Part shown: one piece after another, positions 36,570 through 63,897 of the stretch
Layout of the letters: the number at the start of each line of letters is the position of its first letter
Position numbering within the stretch: the stretch's first letter is position 1
Origin: Batillaria attramentaria
Taxonomy: Eukaryota; Mollusca; Gastropoda; Batillariidae
Direction: 5' to 3'
Assembly (NCBI GenBank): GCA_018292915.2
Contig: JACVVK020000465.1
Span: 62,001 to 126,000, forward strand
Length of the DNA: 64,000 nt
The notes under the pieces: generated by a model
What the model saw: the letters and a program-made list of their open reading frames with translations, nothing else
What the model was told of the DNA's origin: nothing
Database searches by the model: none
Translations under genes and position numbers: made by a program

Positions 36570-37655
36570 GTTTTACTTGACCTGAAAGCACAAAGCACCA
36601 AGCCATCAACAATAACACGGGACTGTCCTGAACACATACAGCACATGTATATATCATCTTTTCCTGCCACTTCATGCCTGTTTAACCATCATGTTTATAC
36701 AGCAACAAAGCGACCACAACTTTTTTGGTGGGGGATCTTCCCAAACGTATCTGCTGTCAAATATTTCTACTAGACAAGTTCAATAAAAACATCACAAACA
36801 ATACTCACAAGTGTATTGTTAGTAATGCTACTCACGAACTGTGCAAGAGTGGAAGCAGAAGCAACGGAAAATATTCCGTGTAGACTGAAAAATCAACGAA
36901 TACCAATTGTAATACACTTGACCTTCGGCGTTGTACACGTTCTAAATAGCAAACAAACCAGTGCAGGAAGTCTAAGGTGACTGAATATATAAAAGAAAGT
37001 CAATCGGCCTACCACAGTACCAGTCGTGAGAGCAACACGCGGAAAATACGAAGACAGTGGTCCCCGGAAGCGGAAACCAAATAAGGCTATATCTAACCAT
37101 ATTTTAAAAAATGGACTGACTTCAAAACTTGGATTCCGATATACGCCAGTGAACCGCATATTATGTTGCAGTATGAGTGTCTTTGACAGTGCTGCTGTGG
37201 TCAGTTTAACAGCGCGCACTTTCCTGAAAAGCGCTTCCCAATTTCCCCAGAAAACCCTCTCCAGATACTGTATCATATCACAAATCGAAAACCACTTTAC
37301 AAACTATTCCGACTTCCAATCCTGACTTTTTTTTTTAATGGCTGAGCTGTTTTGGAAACATAATAAGCGACTCCGTCTAAAATTGAAAGGAAGTGAATAA
37401 AGACAAAGTATGACATAGAAATAGAAAGACTACTATACGCAGGTCATCTAATGGCTTTTTATGCAAAGCTGATAAATTTAGTTTGATTTATATTTATTAT
37501 TCTCATATGGTTTCAGAACAACGTGATTGTCTCTGGGGAAGCCGGGAAGTGCTTTTCGGGAAAGTTCGCGTTGTCAGTGAACGTCAACCGATTTCAACGG
37601 CAGCTATCAGCTGTTTTGTTCTCTTAACTGTGAAACCACCGCAACCATTTGCATA
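36570..37655. promoter_or_regulatory. Intergenic, probable divergent promoter between POLR2L and the FKBP gene
   Basis: The two start codons point away from each other across 1.09 kb. No conserved coding exon is recognisable; a 127-codon minus ORF (36893-37276) has no family hallmarks. Both genes are housekeeping in other animals, so a shared promoter is reasonable. No core promoter motif was pinned down. Confidence 0.4.
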
Positions 37656-40600
37656 ATGTCTGGCGAAAAAATCGACATTACACCAGCTCAGGACGGCGGT
37701 GTGCTCAAAGAGATTCTGCGTGAAGGGGAGGGCACTGAGGGTCCGGCGAAAGGAGACAGCGTGTCCGTGCACTATGTCGGGACTCTTGAGGATGGAACCG
37801 AGTTCGATTCCAGCAGAGCCCGTGGAGAACACTTTAAGTTTACTCTTGGAAAGGGTAAGCTGCATGTGAGGGAGTAGGTAGATACGACTTCAAACACTTG
37901 ACACCTCTCTGTCAAGGGGTTGATTTCTAGTCTAGTAATGTCCAGAACGCCACTTCGGACTAACGTAGTAATAGTAGTAGTATTGTGCCTGTATGTCATT
38001 TGCCTCCAAATCTCGTAAGATGCCAAGGCACAAGTGACATGTCACATACGCTTGAGGAGAGCCTTGAAATAGTTTGCGCCCAACGTCTTACATCAACCTT
38101 TTCAGAAATAAACCCTTGCCCGTGCTTGCATTGTTGCTAGTGGTATCTATATTACTGGGTTATTTTTGCATCTTCAGATCAGGTCATCAAAGCATGGGAC
38201 ATTGGAGTGGCCACCATGAAAAAAGGAGAGCTGGCTCGCTTCACGTGCAAGGCAGAGTATGCATATGGTGAAAATGGGTCACCGCCAAAAATACCGCCAA
38301 ATGCCACCCTCATTTTTGAGGTGGAACTTTTCAGCTGGGAAGGTAATTGCTGCGTGAGACTTCTTTATATTTGTTTTGACGTAATTCTGTTTGTCATTAG
38401 TACACCACTGGCTTTCATTTGTTTAACTTGAAAAGCAGTTCTCCTGAACTCAGAGCAAGTTAATTAATAATAATACATACTGGAGGTAACAGCTGTGCTG
38501 AGGAGGTAATTAATTACATGCAGTTGCCTCCCTTACCTAGCTGTGACATATCTTAGAGAAACTGCCACATTATGCATAATTTCAGTGAATAAAAACATTG
38601 TTTTCTATTAATACAAAGCATTTTTCCTCCCGCCAAGACAAACCTGAAGAAACATCATCACCACATGGTTACTACCTTGTTGAGAATCCGGGCCAAATCA
38701 GTGGCAAGCGGAGTGTGATGTAGTATCTGTACATCAGTGACTAACAACTTTTTCTGCTATTACCTGAATCCCAAACCTAAATGGCATTTCAGGGGAGGAT
38801 CTTTCCAAGGATGGTGGCATCATTAGACACTTGGTGAAAGAAGGGAAAGGCTACAGCTCACCTAACGATGGGGCAACAGTCACCCGTAAGTCATCTTAAT
38901 GTTATGATGTAGCTGATTAAAATACGAAAAGAAAAGAAAAAAAACAGGTGCAATTCTTGTTTTGGTTGAGCTCGGAAACAATGTTTGCAAATGATATACT
39001 GGTTTTAAAGTGTTCTGTTGCAGTCTTAGAGAACCACTTCAGAAATCTGAGGTTATAATACTTAAGTAATTTTTTTTTTTTTTTTTTTTTGGGATAGAAA
39101 ATCTGTTTTGAGAAATAGGAACAAGTTTTGTTACTAAGCTTTAGACAGTACTTGTTTTCATTACACTTAGATTGGCAGTAATTATACACTGACTTCTCAC
39201 TTTTTAAACACATTCCTTTTCTTGGTCATCCCTTCTGCACATTCTTAATCCTTGCTCTTCCATTTTTCAGTCAAATACAAAGGCTTTCTGGACAACAAGG
39301 AGTTTGAGTCTCGTGAGGTGACCTTCGTGCAGGGCGATGGAGATGAGGCGGGGCTTATCCCTGGCCTTGAAGTGGCCACAAAAAAGATGAAGAAAGGGGA
39401 AGTTGCCCGACTGGACATTGCACCAAAATACGCGTATGGAAAGGATGGATGTGCGGAGAAGGGCGTTCCTGGGGATGCTAGATTAGTCTATGAGGTGGAG
39501 ATGGTCAGCTTTGAGAAGGTATGCTGTAGACCATTTGGTTGGCCAAAGCTTTTTGTTCTGAATATGTATATATATGCATTTATTATGGCCAACTGTGGCA
39601 CTGTCTTAAAATTAGCAGCCTTGCTTTGCACAAGTTGTGGAACCAGTTAAACTACATGAACAGTTGTTAGTACTTGTAACTTGTAGCGTCTCTGCCACAG
39701 ACGAGCAACCGTCTTCACTTATAAGTTTGCTGGAGGCTTGTCTGTCTGTTGTTTCATACTGTGGTGTCATGATCTGTTCAACACGTTTCTGCCTGCAGGC
39801 GAAGGAAGCATGGGAAATGAATGCTGCTGAAAAGCTGGAAGAGTCGAAGATTGTGAAGGAAAAAGGAACGGCATATTTTAAGGTAATTCACCGATCAGAA
39901 TGTACACTGTAAGTTATTTCATTCATTTTATTGATGATATTTTATTTTTTTTGTTTGTAACTGGTACGTTTATTTACTTACGAATATTGCTGTTATTACT
40001 ATTTGGGGGTGGGGGGTGGGTGGGTGGGTATGGATTAAGCATTAAAGAAGTGTGTGCATATATTCAACTCCAGAATTTCCTGCATGGACTAGTGGAACTG
40101 ACCAGATTGATTGTCTAGTTACAACAAACTGCATGTCGGTTGTATGTAACTGTATATACATGTATCATTACATATCTATGCTCTTTGTGTATGTTGTGTA
40201 CAGAAAGGCAGTTACAGCAAAGCGATAACAAACTACAAGAAAATCGTGTCGTTCCTGGAGCATGAGACGAGTTTCCAGACAGACGAGGAGAAGCAGCTGA
40301 AAGAGCAACTGTTGTTGGCCGCCCATCTCAACATTGCCATGTGCCACTTGAAACTGAAGGAATATGTAGAGGTCAGGGGTCATAAACTTCTGGTTCCATC
40401 TCTCTCTCTTTCTATTTCACTGCTGTTTGTTTGTTTTTCTTCATCCCTGAAGTATCCAACTGTCTGTCTGTCTGTCTGTGTTTTCGTCTCTGTAAGTAGG
40501 CCAGACATTTCAGTGTTGTAGAACATGAAATGTATTAAGTAACTTAATACTTCAGTGCTAAGCCTTGTGCATCGCTGAAGGCCCAGTTTAGTGAACCGCT

Positions 40601-42169
40601 TACCACTAAATTCTCTTTGTCTTTACCCTGTGTGTGTGTGTATGTTGTCAGCCTGTGTGTGTGTGTGTATGTTGTCAGCCTGTCTCATGCTCATATGCAC
40701 ACACACGCTTGTGCATTCACTAAAACAGTTATGCCTTATGCAATGGAAGTATTTGTAAAAATGTCACAGGTTTGTTACATTAAAATCCCATTCTGTTTGG
40801 GTTGTCATTGCGTGCAGACTGAAGATTCGTGTGCCAAAGTGTTGGAGATGGACCCAGACAATGTGAAAGCACTCTTCAGACGAGGACAGGTACAGTTGTA
40901 CTCATCTCTCACCTTACTCCCTTACTACACTAGTTGTGGTCTGTGAAAGCACTCTTCAGACGAGGACAGGTACAGTTGTACTCATCTCTCACCTTACTCC
41001 CTTCCTACACTAGTTGTGGTCTGTGAAAGCACTCTTCAGACGAGGACAGGTACAGTTGTACTCATCTCTCACCTTACTCCCTTCCTACACTAGTTGTGGT
41101 CTGTGAAAGCACTCTTCAGACGAGGACAGGTACAGTTGTACTCATCTCTCACCTTACTCCCTTGCTACACTAGTTGTGGTCTCAATAATGGTACATGTAG
41201 CTGAGATGCATACATGTATTCCTGTTTGGTGATATGGTTTACTCGGTGAAGTCGGTGTGGCTTTGTAGGCTTGCACAGGTCCACATTTTATGTAGCTGGC
41301 TTCAGAACAGTTTGTGCCTGAGTTTTCATGGAAGAAGATGGCATGTCTGGGGGAAAATCATTGTCTTCCGTGGGGGGAAAAAATGCAAGACCCATTTTGT
41401 GTGTGTTAGTTTCAGGTTTCCTTCCCTTCCTGTGCTGCCTGTGTTGAGAGATTGCCCTGACTCTTTCCAATTAAAAAAAAAACCAATTTTTTACCCCCCC
41501 CCCCCCCCCCCCCCCTTCGGGCAAGTGTGATGCATGATGCAGTTAAAGTGTTTCACTTTGTCAGATCATGATTTTGTGTTTTGCTCTCTTGTGTCTTTAC
41601 AGAGATAATCTCCTTGTGAGTAATGAAAAGGTAAACCTTGTTTGTTTCAGGCTCTGCTGGAGCGCAACGAGTATGAGAGTGCCAGTGCCGACTTTGAGCG
41701 AGTGATCCAGCTTGAACCGGAGAACAAGGCGGCGAAGAATCAGCTGACACTCTGCAAACATAGAGAAAAACAGTTCAGGGAAAGGGAAAAGAAACTCTAT
41801 GCCAATATGTTTAAAAAATTGGCTGAATCAAAGGTATTTTTCACATTTTTGGCTGTTTGATTCATTGAAAACAATTAGCTTACCGAAATAATGAGCAACA
41901 ACTTTCTTTGTTACATGCACTTCCTAACTGTTTTGGTTGATTTTCTGCTGACGGTGTTGATGAATGTTTGGCAGGATGGTGGTTCCCCTCTGTATCAGAC
42001 AATGCCGGAAGTGGGAGAGTGGAACAATGAGATGGCGAAGGACATGATGCCTCTGCAGGATGAAAAGGCTGCTTTCGAGGATGGGGAGAAGGGGGAGGGA
42101 GATGCCATGGAGACGCAGAACGGAAGTACAGCAAATAGCGCCACAGTAGGGGAAGACATGGATATTTGA
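37656..42169 (+). CDS. FKBP4: FKBP4/FKBP5-type peptidyl-prolyl isomerase with TPR domain, complete, 9 exons
   Basis: A large immunophilin, a cytosolic Hsp90 co-chaperone that isomerises Xaa-Pro bonds in receptor complexes. Exons: 37656-37854, 38178-38342, 38793-38885, 39271-39518, 39799-39882, 40204-40371, 40818-40889, 41651-41833, 41975-42169. Phases match throughout; the total is 1407 nt, 468 residues (human FKBP4 459). FK1 (about residues 20-118) has [31 protein letters not shown] and [17 protein letters not shown], the intact active-site set. FK2 (about 125-233) is more diverged. Three TPR repeats (about 245-375) carry [10 protein letters not shown] and [10 protein letters not shown], which supply clamp Asn, Lys and Arg residues for the Hsp90 tail. 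A charged helix [12 protein letters not shown] resembles the family's calmodulin-binding end. The start at [15 protein letters not shown] lacks the longer vertebrate leader. FKBP4 versus FKBP5 is not resolvable, since they split in vertebrates. Exon 7's donor lies in a tandem array. Confidence 0.95.
40862..41181 (+). repeat. 4 x 80-bp tandem repeat containing the FKBP exon 7 donor
   Basis: Units begin at 40862, 40942, 41022 and 41102. Each has the last 28 nt of exon 7, a GACAG/GTACAG donor and 52 bp of intron. Copies are almost identical (one or two base changes). Confidence 0.95.
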
Positions 42170-42536
42170 GAACGACAACTCACGTGCTGATGGGGATGTG
42201 TGATTGGCTGGTTTCAGATAGAGCAGGATTTATGCGGCCTGTGTGTGTTCAGACAGGGGCATGTAAGTGGATCGACAGAAGGGGATGGAACATTTGGGTG
42301 AGAGTGGATTGGAGTAAGGACTTTGATAGTCAGTGTTGTTGTCAGACAACAGTTTTCAGGACAGATGGTGTGCACCTGTGTTCACAACCACTGTATAATG
42401 TTAGCCATTGCGGGGTTAAAAATTCAGTTCTGCAGGCTGTGGACTAAGTAAGATGAACAGAAATATTTTTTCACCCTGGTTAGATCAGCAAACTTACTAG
42501 TGATCCTGAAGGCATTTCCCTGCTTGTCCATTTTCA

Positions 42537-42640
42537 GTCATACTCATAGTCATACTCATAGTCATACTCATAGTCATACTCATAGTCATACTCATAGTCA
42601 TACTCATAGTCATACTCATAGTCATACTCATAGTCATACA
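42537..42640. repeat. 12-bp minisatellite (CATACTCATAGT)n
   Basis: About nine nearly perfect units in the FKBP 3' UTR. The apparent Tyr/Glu/Asp peptide on the minus strand is an artefact of the period being a multiple of three. Confidence 0.9.
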
Positions 42641-44624
42641 AGCATCCTCGTTTGTTAGATAAAAAGTGCATTAGGGAAAATGGACAAATCTCAATCTTTG
42701 ACACATAACATATATACCACACTTGGGGATACCCCATTCGCCACCCCCCACCTCCCTCCACCACCACCACTACCACCACCACCACCACCCCCCAACATAA
42801 ACTCGCATGCAACCATATTTCTTTCCATCGGTTGAACCTGTAGTGTGAAATGTCATTCTAGCTCACCCTTGCTTGCTTTTTCAAGTACTTGCGCTGAAAG
42901 ACACGGCATTCTGAGCTTTCAGTCTGCTGTAGTTTAGTTTGCTTGGGGAGGGGAACAGGTTGCTGTTGAATTTACTGGATATGAACTGGGTTAAAGAGGA
43001 TGAGTTAAGCTCTGTTTTTTACCAAGAAGATATGCGTTACGTGGCACAATGGTGGGGTAAGCATGGAGACCGATTTGACTGCTTAGCATATTTCAGGAAT
43101 GAGCGACTGGCATGTTCAGTCACATGAAACAGTAGTATAATTGCATTTCTGTCATATTCAGAAATTTATCTGGAAGCGATCAGATTCAGGTGCTTACGTT
43201 ACTTCATCATGGACTTGTTGGCTTTTGTAATTTTATATCATGTAGATGGCATTTACATTTTCACTGTTAGTATGCCTGCACTCTGTGTTCAAGGACAAGT
43301 AATTAGAGTTGACCATCTTTAGAAGGGGGGGGGGGGGGGGGTATTTTTAAAGATAAATTTATGAACTCCATATAAAATGGTTTTGAGGAAAATGTGTGTG
43401 TGGTTATTTGAGGTCAAATAATTATATAGTGTGAAAAGTACAATGTAATAGAGTGTCTGCACTTGGGATGATAGAGCAGCAACGCATTGGACTTTGTTTG
43501 AAAAACTCTATTGGTTATCCCGTTTGTATAAATCACTGCCTTTCTTTCTTGTGGATTTGCAGAGTAATGTCATCACACATGTAGATGTTATAATAATTCC
43601 TACACTAATACTTATGCAAATAGTTGCTGCCATTAAAACCACAACCATTGTTTCATTATCTGTACTTTATGTAATGGAAATTTTCGGCCATTTCATTATT
43701 TCTTTTTTCTCTGTTAGATGGAGGAAATGTTGAAAATTGCCAGAATTGTAGGGTTTCAAAACAAGATGATAATAATTATAACTAAAATTAATCCTCTCAC
43801 TGTGGCCAACTTGTCATCACCAACCTCTGCGCATCGCCGAGAAAACTTTATACGCGTAGCAGCGCCTGGCCTGTCTGGGCAAGGGATACAACAAAGTTTG
43901 TTTCGACATCGGACATCAGAACGTAGTTGCTTCCCTTCGTCCACACTGAATTTAGTTCTTCACTCTTGTTCAATCGACCCCCAACCTACTTCGACCACGC
44001 AGCAGAAACGAAGTCAGGCGATTTTCAAGATACGGAAGAAACTGTGAAGACTGTTGAATGTTGGAATGTCAAACTCTTTTCATCTTCATCCCCGGAAAGC
44101 AGTGAGGGCTGAATCAAACAGCCTCCATTTTGAAATAATGGTCGGATCCAGGAAAGACGGAAATACAGTCCCATACTGACCGTCCCTGCGCTGGTGGTCA
44201 TTTACGGTCATGTTTTATCATTAATTTGTGAATTACACATTTTGAAACCACACCTTGTTTGTTGCGTATGCAGAACAAAATTTGGGAGAGATCATTTGGT
44301 AGGAAAACATCACTCACTGATCTGCCTCGACCTGCAATGTTGGATGATTGAATTGTGGGGTGCCTTCTGTTTTTGTCCAGTAAGAAGAAGATTGTAAAAG
44401 GGAACACTTCTCACATTTAGAAGGAGCAAGAGGAAAGTGATGGTGCAATTAAACAGAAGTGTCAGAAAAACATGGTACATGTAAAACAACATAAAAGTCC
44501 CGAAGGAGCAAATTTACATTTATAACTTTCACCGTATGGGGTGAGTGCACATGCACCCATGCTATCACTTTAATTAATGTATCTCAATTTTTGTCTCCCA
44601 TCTTTGAAATTTTATGACTTTGTT

Positions 44625-44630
44625 AATAAA
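44625..44630 (+). terminator. Poly(A) signal AATAAA, candidate FKBP 3' end
   Basis: AATAAA followed by a GT-containing tract. It is the first canonical signal that fits the convergent arrangement with RFX6; the earlier sequence has no equally good hexamer that I saw. Confidence 0.45.
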
Positions 44631-45321
44631 GGTTTTGACAATGTTTCCACCCAAAATTGTCTGTGTTTGTAAACAACGGAGGAAAAAACAATAAAAACGT
44701 ATTTAAAAAAAAAGGGGGGGGGGGGGGGGGCTCACGGAGTTGCTCATCCTGAGATAAGCAGCTTTACTAATCGTTTCAGCAGCATCAGCAGAGAGTTGTA
44801 AAGGTGGTTAGGTCACATGACAGTGTAGGCAGTATGGGAGTGGAAACAGTAACGATGTGTGGCTGTTGTGTAATCATTTCATTTTTGCTCCTCCTTCGTG
44901 AACCTCTTGTCAGAAGGGACCATTTGCAATACATGCAATACTGGAAACTTCATTGTCCTTGATGGTACGTGTTTGTGTATTTTGGAAATTAAATTTGATT
45001 TCAAGAACTGCTTTTCTTGGTGTTTCATTCTATCTTGAAAAGAAATGTGATTGAGACTGCGTTTTCATTGTGCTGAAATGCCCCCCCCCCCCCCAAAAAA
45101 AAAAAAAAACAAAACAAAAAAAAAACAACAACAAAAAAACAAAAACAAAAACAAAACACCAAAACCAACAACAAACAAAAACAAAACCACATAAAATCGT
45201 CTCCCCCCAGACAAAACCCAAAACAAGACAAACACACAAAAAAACCCCGAGCAAACCAACAACAAAACAGGCGCAAGCGGCAACACAAGAACAGCACAAA
45301 CTATTTGTTGTTGTTGATATC

Positions 45322-45327
45322 TTTATT
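45322..45327 (-). terminator. Poly(A) signal (minus strand), one of two candidates for RFX6
   Basis: TTTATT on the + strand (AATAAA on the minus). A second candidate is 46377-46382. Either would make the RFX6 3' UTR 2.3-3.4 kb long. They cannot be separated by sequence alone. Confidence 0.35.
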
Positions 45328-47481
45328 CACGAAATCGTTATACCGAGGCCACAAAAATGGAATGTAGACATGAAATGAAAACAGACATTGATAATTCAAT
45401 ACATTCCACTGGATATTAACAACGTAAAAGCCGGGATGTTAATTGTTACAGCATTCCCTGGTACAAGGCACACACACACACACACAAAACTATTCACGAG
45501 GTTCAATACAGGAATATACATCTTGCACTCAAACGTTCATTGCAAACCTACTGACTTTTTATTTATTTATTTTTTTGTTGTTGTTATGTACACACATGTA
45601 CAAACTATTCACACACACAAAAAAGCAATTTGCACCGCAGAAACAACCGCAGTTTGCCATGGCTGAATGCACCCCGACACATTTTCACTGCGTGCATATT
45701 GTCCGTCGTTTTGTTAAATGGAAAAATATTTCATGGAAATCAAAATGGAAAAAAGACAAAGATAAGTAGAAACTGTCGATTTCACGCTTTTCTATTAAAC
45801 AAGAAAGAAAAATTGCATTTTAAGTTGAATTTACAGTTACGTAACATTGCATTTGTCATGTCATAGGCATATGCATGTTATGTATTTGTTGGCTTAAAGA
45901 GAGAAAAGGCCATCAGAAGGGATTGTAGGACATGTATTGCTCTCCAAAAACAGAGAATTAATGCAAAGAAATAGAAGATAAAAATCAAGGAAATGAATGA
46001 TGAAACCCAGATCAAAGTCACTGATGACTGACACGCTAGAGACAAGACGAGATATGAAGGAGAAACTCACCTGCTAGCTTCAGGCGTGAAAAATTAATCA
46101 AGCGATTAAAAATGGCTGTCCGTGTCGTTTTGTACAATCAGATCTGTCCCAGCTCACACTAATGTTTTACCAAACAAGCATCAATTTATGTACACACGCA
46201 TCAGTCCACTGGACTCTGGACCGATAAGTCAGTGGGAGAAACAGACACGGGTCTACTGACACGCAAATAGTTAATATACAGAATATTTGTACAGGCTTGA
46301 GACAGGCTCCCTCTTGTCGGATGACAGCCTTTCCGGCAGACATTATCACCACTAGAACTATTGTGCCAATATAAAGTTTATTGCCTAACATATTGCTCTC
46401 TCTCTCTCTCTCCCTCTCTCTCTCTCACCGATTTTTCAAGGACTCAACTGCTGTTGGAACTTTCATCCCAAAATCGAAGCATCAAGTTCCAGTGCGGTAT
46501 ATTTTATATTGCCTAACACATTGCTCTCCCTCTCTCTCTCTCTCTGTCCCTTTCTTTCTCTCATCGATTTTAAGATCCCATTGCTGTTGGAAGTTACGGA
46601 ACCGAAGCAGCAATTTCCAGTGCATATGTTATTGTTTTCTCTCTCTCTCTCTTTCTCCGATGTTGACTCCACTGCTGTTCGAGGTTTAACTCCGGAAGCC
46701 ACAGTTTGCCACGAATTAACATAATAAATGTATTTGCTATCGACCCTCTTGCCACTGCACTTTGATATTCTCTTGGTGAAAATTGCGTGAGAAAGCAAAA
46801 GGTTTTGACTGGTCTGCACACAACCTCCCGGGCTTTTCTGGACTTGCACTAACTACAGCGGGGAGCTGTTGGACATGCACATCTCCTATTGCCATTTCAG
46901 TCAGGGAAATTGATTGTAATTATTAGAATTGCATAATTTCGTGGAGTCTGAAAGGCACCAATAACTTAAAACATGAGAACATGACAAAAATACTCATTAG
47001 GAATCTGCTCACGGACTGACGAACCAACAAAACTACACCGCGCGGAATTCACAAGACAGGCAGTGTGAAGGCGTGTTTGTCTAAGTCCAAGCCTTTGTCC
47101 CATTCTGCTATTTTGACAGTACAAAACATCCTTGCCTGTAGCAAAACAGACAAAGAAAAAAAAATCACACTTAATGAATGCTGACCAATGCAAAGAAAAA
47201 AATCAAAAGGCAAACGTTTCAATCTTGGTTTGCAGAAAATATTGCAAAGCTGATTTTGTATTTATGGGAAAGGTGATTGGGGTGCAGTAAATGAAATATA
47301 CGTCCTTTTCCTCACAGTGCTTTGGTTTTTTTTTTTTTTTCGGACTAAGCGTGTGTCCGGCTCTTGTCCTCTGTCCGTCGAACATCAAGGCACGAGGTGG
47401 GTCTTGCCTGACCCACAGTTGCTCGCGAAGGCGAACACATTGTTTAGTCTGTAAGCTCCACGTGTATGTCTTGTGTCTTAA

Positions 47482-47856
47482 AGTGTCCCGCAGTATGTCC
47501 CACTGGCGTCTTCTACGTTTGAGACACACGACGCATCTCAATGTCGCCTGAAAGAAAGTGTCCCGCAGTATGTCCCACTGGCGTCTTCTTCGTCTGAGAC
47601 ACACGACACATCTCAATATCGGCTGAAATAAAGTGTCCCGCAGTATGTTCCACTGGCGCCTTCTACGTTTGAGACACACGCCACATCTCAATATCGGCTG
47701 AAATAAAGTGTCCCGCAGTATGTTCCACTGGCGCCTTCTACGTTTGAGACACACGCCACATCTCAATATCGGCTGAAATAAAGTGTCCCGCAGTATGTCT
47801 CACTGGCGTCTTCTTAGTTTGAGACACACGACACATCTCAGTATCGCAGTTTGTTC
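47482..47856 (-). repeat. 5 x 75-bp tandem repeat, open on the minus strand
   Basis: agtgtcccgcagtatg recurs at 47482, 47557, 47632, 47707 and 47782, exactly 75 bp apart. On the minus strand four copies read through as 25-residue units such as CLKRRRRQWNILRDTLFQPI. The first copy in that orientation has a stop. It lies in the putative RFX6 3' UTR. Confidence 0.9.
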
Positions 47857-48697
47857 GTAGGGTCGGTCGTCTATGGTTCCTCTGTTATGGATCTCACTTG
47901 AATCGCTCGATGTGGCTTGGTTCCCAAGCAAGAGAGCCAATGTACAGAACTTAGGAATGCCGTCCCAGTAGCAGGCTTCTATGCTTCACACCCCTCACTC
48001 ACATGCACTCTGCCATTAGCGCCCGCTGATACTAAAGAACAAAGCGGCGACCGTATCAGTGCTTCCCCCTCCCCCGCCCCCGTCCTTTGGAGCATCATAA
48101 GTAAAAGTAAAAGTACAGTAAGTGTGATGTCTTTACCGATAGCCGTAGTTTGGTAGCGTCAGTGTTCTTTACAAGCCGACACTGTGGAGGCTTCTGAGCA
48201 ATGGGATGGAGCGTGTATGAGGGCCACTAGTGTCATCTTCAACTCAACTCAACTGTTTGTCACAAAGGCACATAGCCGACTGCAAGCCGCGTGAAATATT
48301 GTGACGAGAACTAAAGCCACTAAGACTTAGTCAGAAGACTTGTTGTTCACGCATGTCATTTCAAAACTCGCAATTTCAAACGTGGACGCAAATAAGCTTA
48401 GTCTGAAGCGTGTTTGCTTGAATCCTAGTTCTCAAAAACTCCGACAAAGACAAACAACACTTGTTGCATTGTTGTACTAATGACAATGCACCTTGATGTG
48501 CACTCCACGCGTGCGACATGCTGTGACTTTTATTTTTTGTTTTCTTGTTTTCTTCCGTCAGTGACAGCCAGTGGTGGTGGTTTTTTTTTTGGTTGTTGTT
48601 TTTTAGCGGCGCGTGTTGTCCGGCGTCGGACCATGTACCACACCACCGGCGGAGTTGTTGTCTCCCTGTCAAAGCAATGGTGGCGTTTTCCCAGTCA

Positions 48698-63036
<14,339 letters not shown>

Positions 63037-63144
63037 CTGGACATACAAATCACAGTTTGTCTACATCACACTGAAAATCATGCTCTTGGTTAAAATAAAC
63101 ATCTAGTATAATGCCAATGTAAAGAATGGGAAAAGCTGCAAAAA

Positions 63145-63216
<72 letters not shown>

Positions 63217-63843
63217 CGCGTGTGTGTGCGTGCTCTCTCTCTCTCTCATCGCTTGCTCTCCACAATCCGCCCGCACATTATGTGTGACACACAGCGCCCC
63301 CTGGTCCCACAACATTATGAAAGAAAACTCCACTAATCCGGGCCAGTTTCCTCTCCAAAGCTCGGCATGCGGACGATAGCTGTGGCAATAACCCGTCACA
63401 GCATTCCCCAATAAACTTCATGACGAACGGCCTTTTGATGGCTGCTCCTGATACCGCAAAATATCTACCCGCGTTCGCTGAACAAGGCCGATAAGCGCCC
63501 AGAAGGGGAGAGAAATGTATGGGTTTAGAGTACAGGCGACATCGGTAAACGTGAGTTGACAAGCGTGACTTCCCATGCCCCCTGAATTCAGCGCGAGCCA
63601 TAAAGAAGTCATTTTGAAATTCCTCCCGATAAACTCAACTGTCGTAAAGATCCGTGGTCTGCCTCTACTGTAACACAAACTAATTTCGCTCCTTGTGGGA
63701 GCTCAGGCAAAGCGGGGGAAATGTGACCGGAACGTGACGCAAGCAGAAACTGTTTACGATTGCACAGAGCATTTTAACTTGAAGAACTATACTGTGAATT
63801 GCCTGCATACACAGTCTTATTGACAGCCTTGTCTAGATACTTA

Positions 63844-63897
<54 letters not shown>

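Larger units (their letters stand above)
42170..44650 (+). other. FKBP 3' UTR and flank
   Basis: No coding exon is seen. A 12-bp minisatellite (42537-42640), a GGT/CCA-rich stretch and a G run near 43326 occupy it. A well-formed AATAAA at 44625-44630 is the best candidate for the transcript end, giving a UTR of about 2.4 kb. Confidence 0.45.
44740..48697 (-). other. RFX6 3' UTR and flank
   Basis: The stretch follows the RFX6 stop codon on the minus strand. It holds a C/A low-complexity block (45079-45290), CT-rich tracts near 46400, 46530 and 46640 each followed by a similar segment beginning near the words ctgctgttgg, and the 75-bp tandem array at 47482-47856. No conserved gene was found. 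Confidence 0.45.

Noticed and set aside
36893..37276. 127-codon minus ORF upstream of POLR2L
   Set aside because: No recognisable domain; it overlaps the divergent promoter/5' UTR region, and a similar-length ORF exists on the other strand.
42534..42812. ORF with Tyr-Glu-Tyr-Asp repeats
   Set aside because: 12-bp minisatellite read in frame; no start context or conservation.
43718..44047. 109-codon plus ORF in the FKBP 3' flank
   Set aside because: No similarity recognised; probable UTR sequence.
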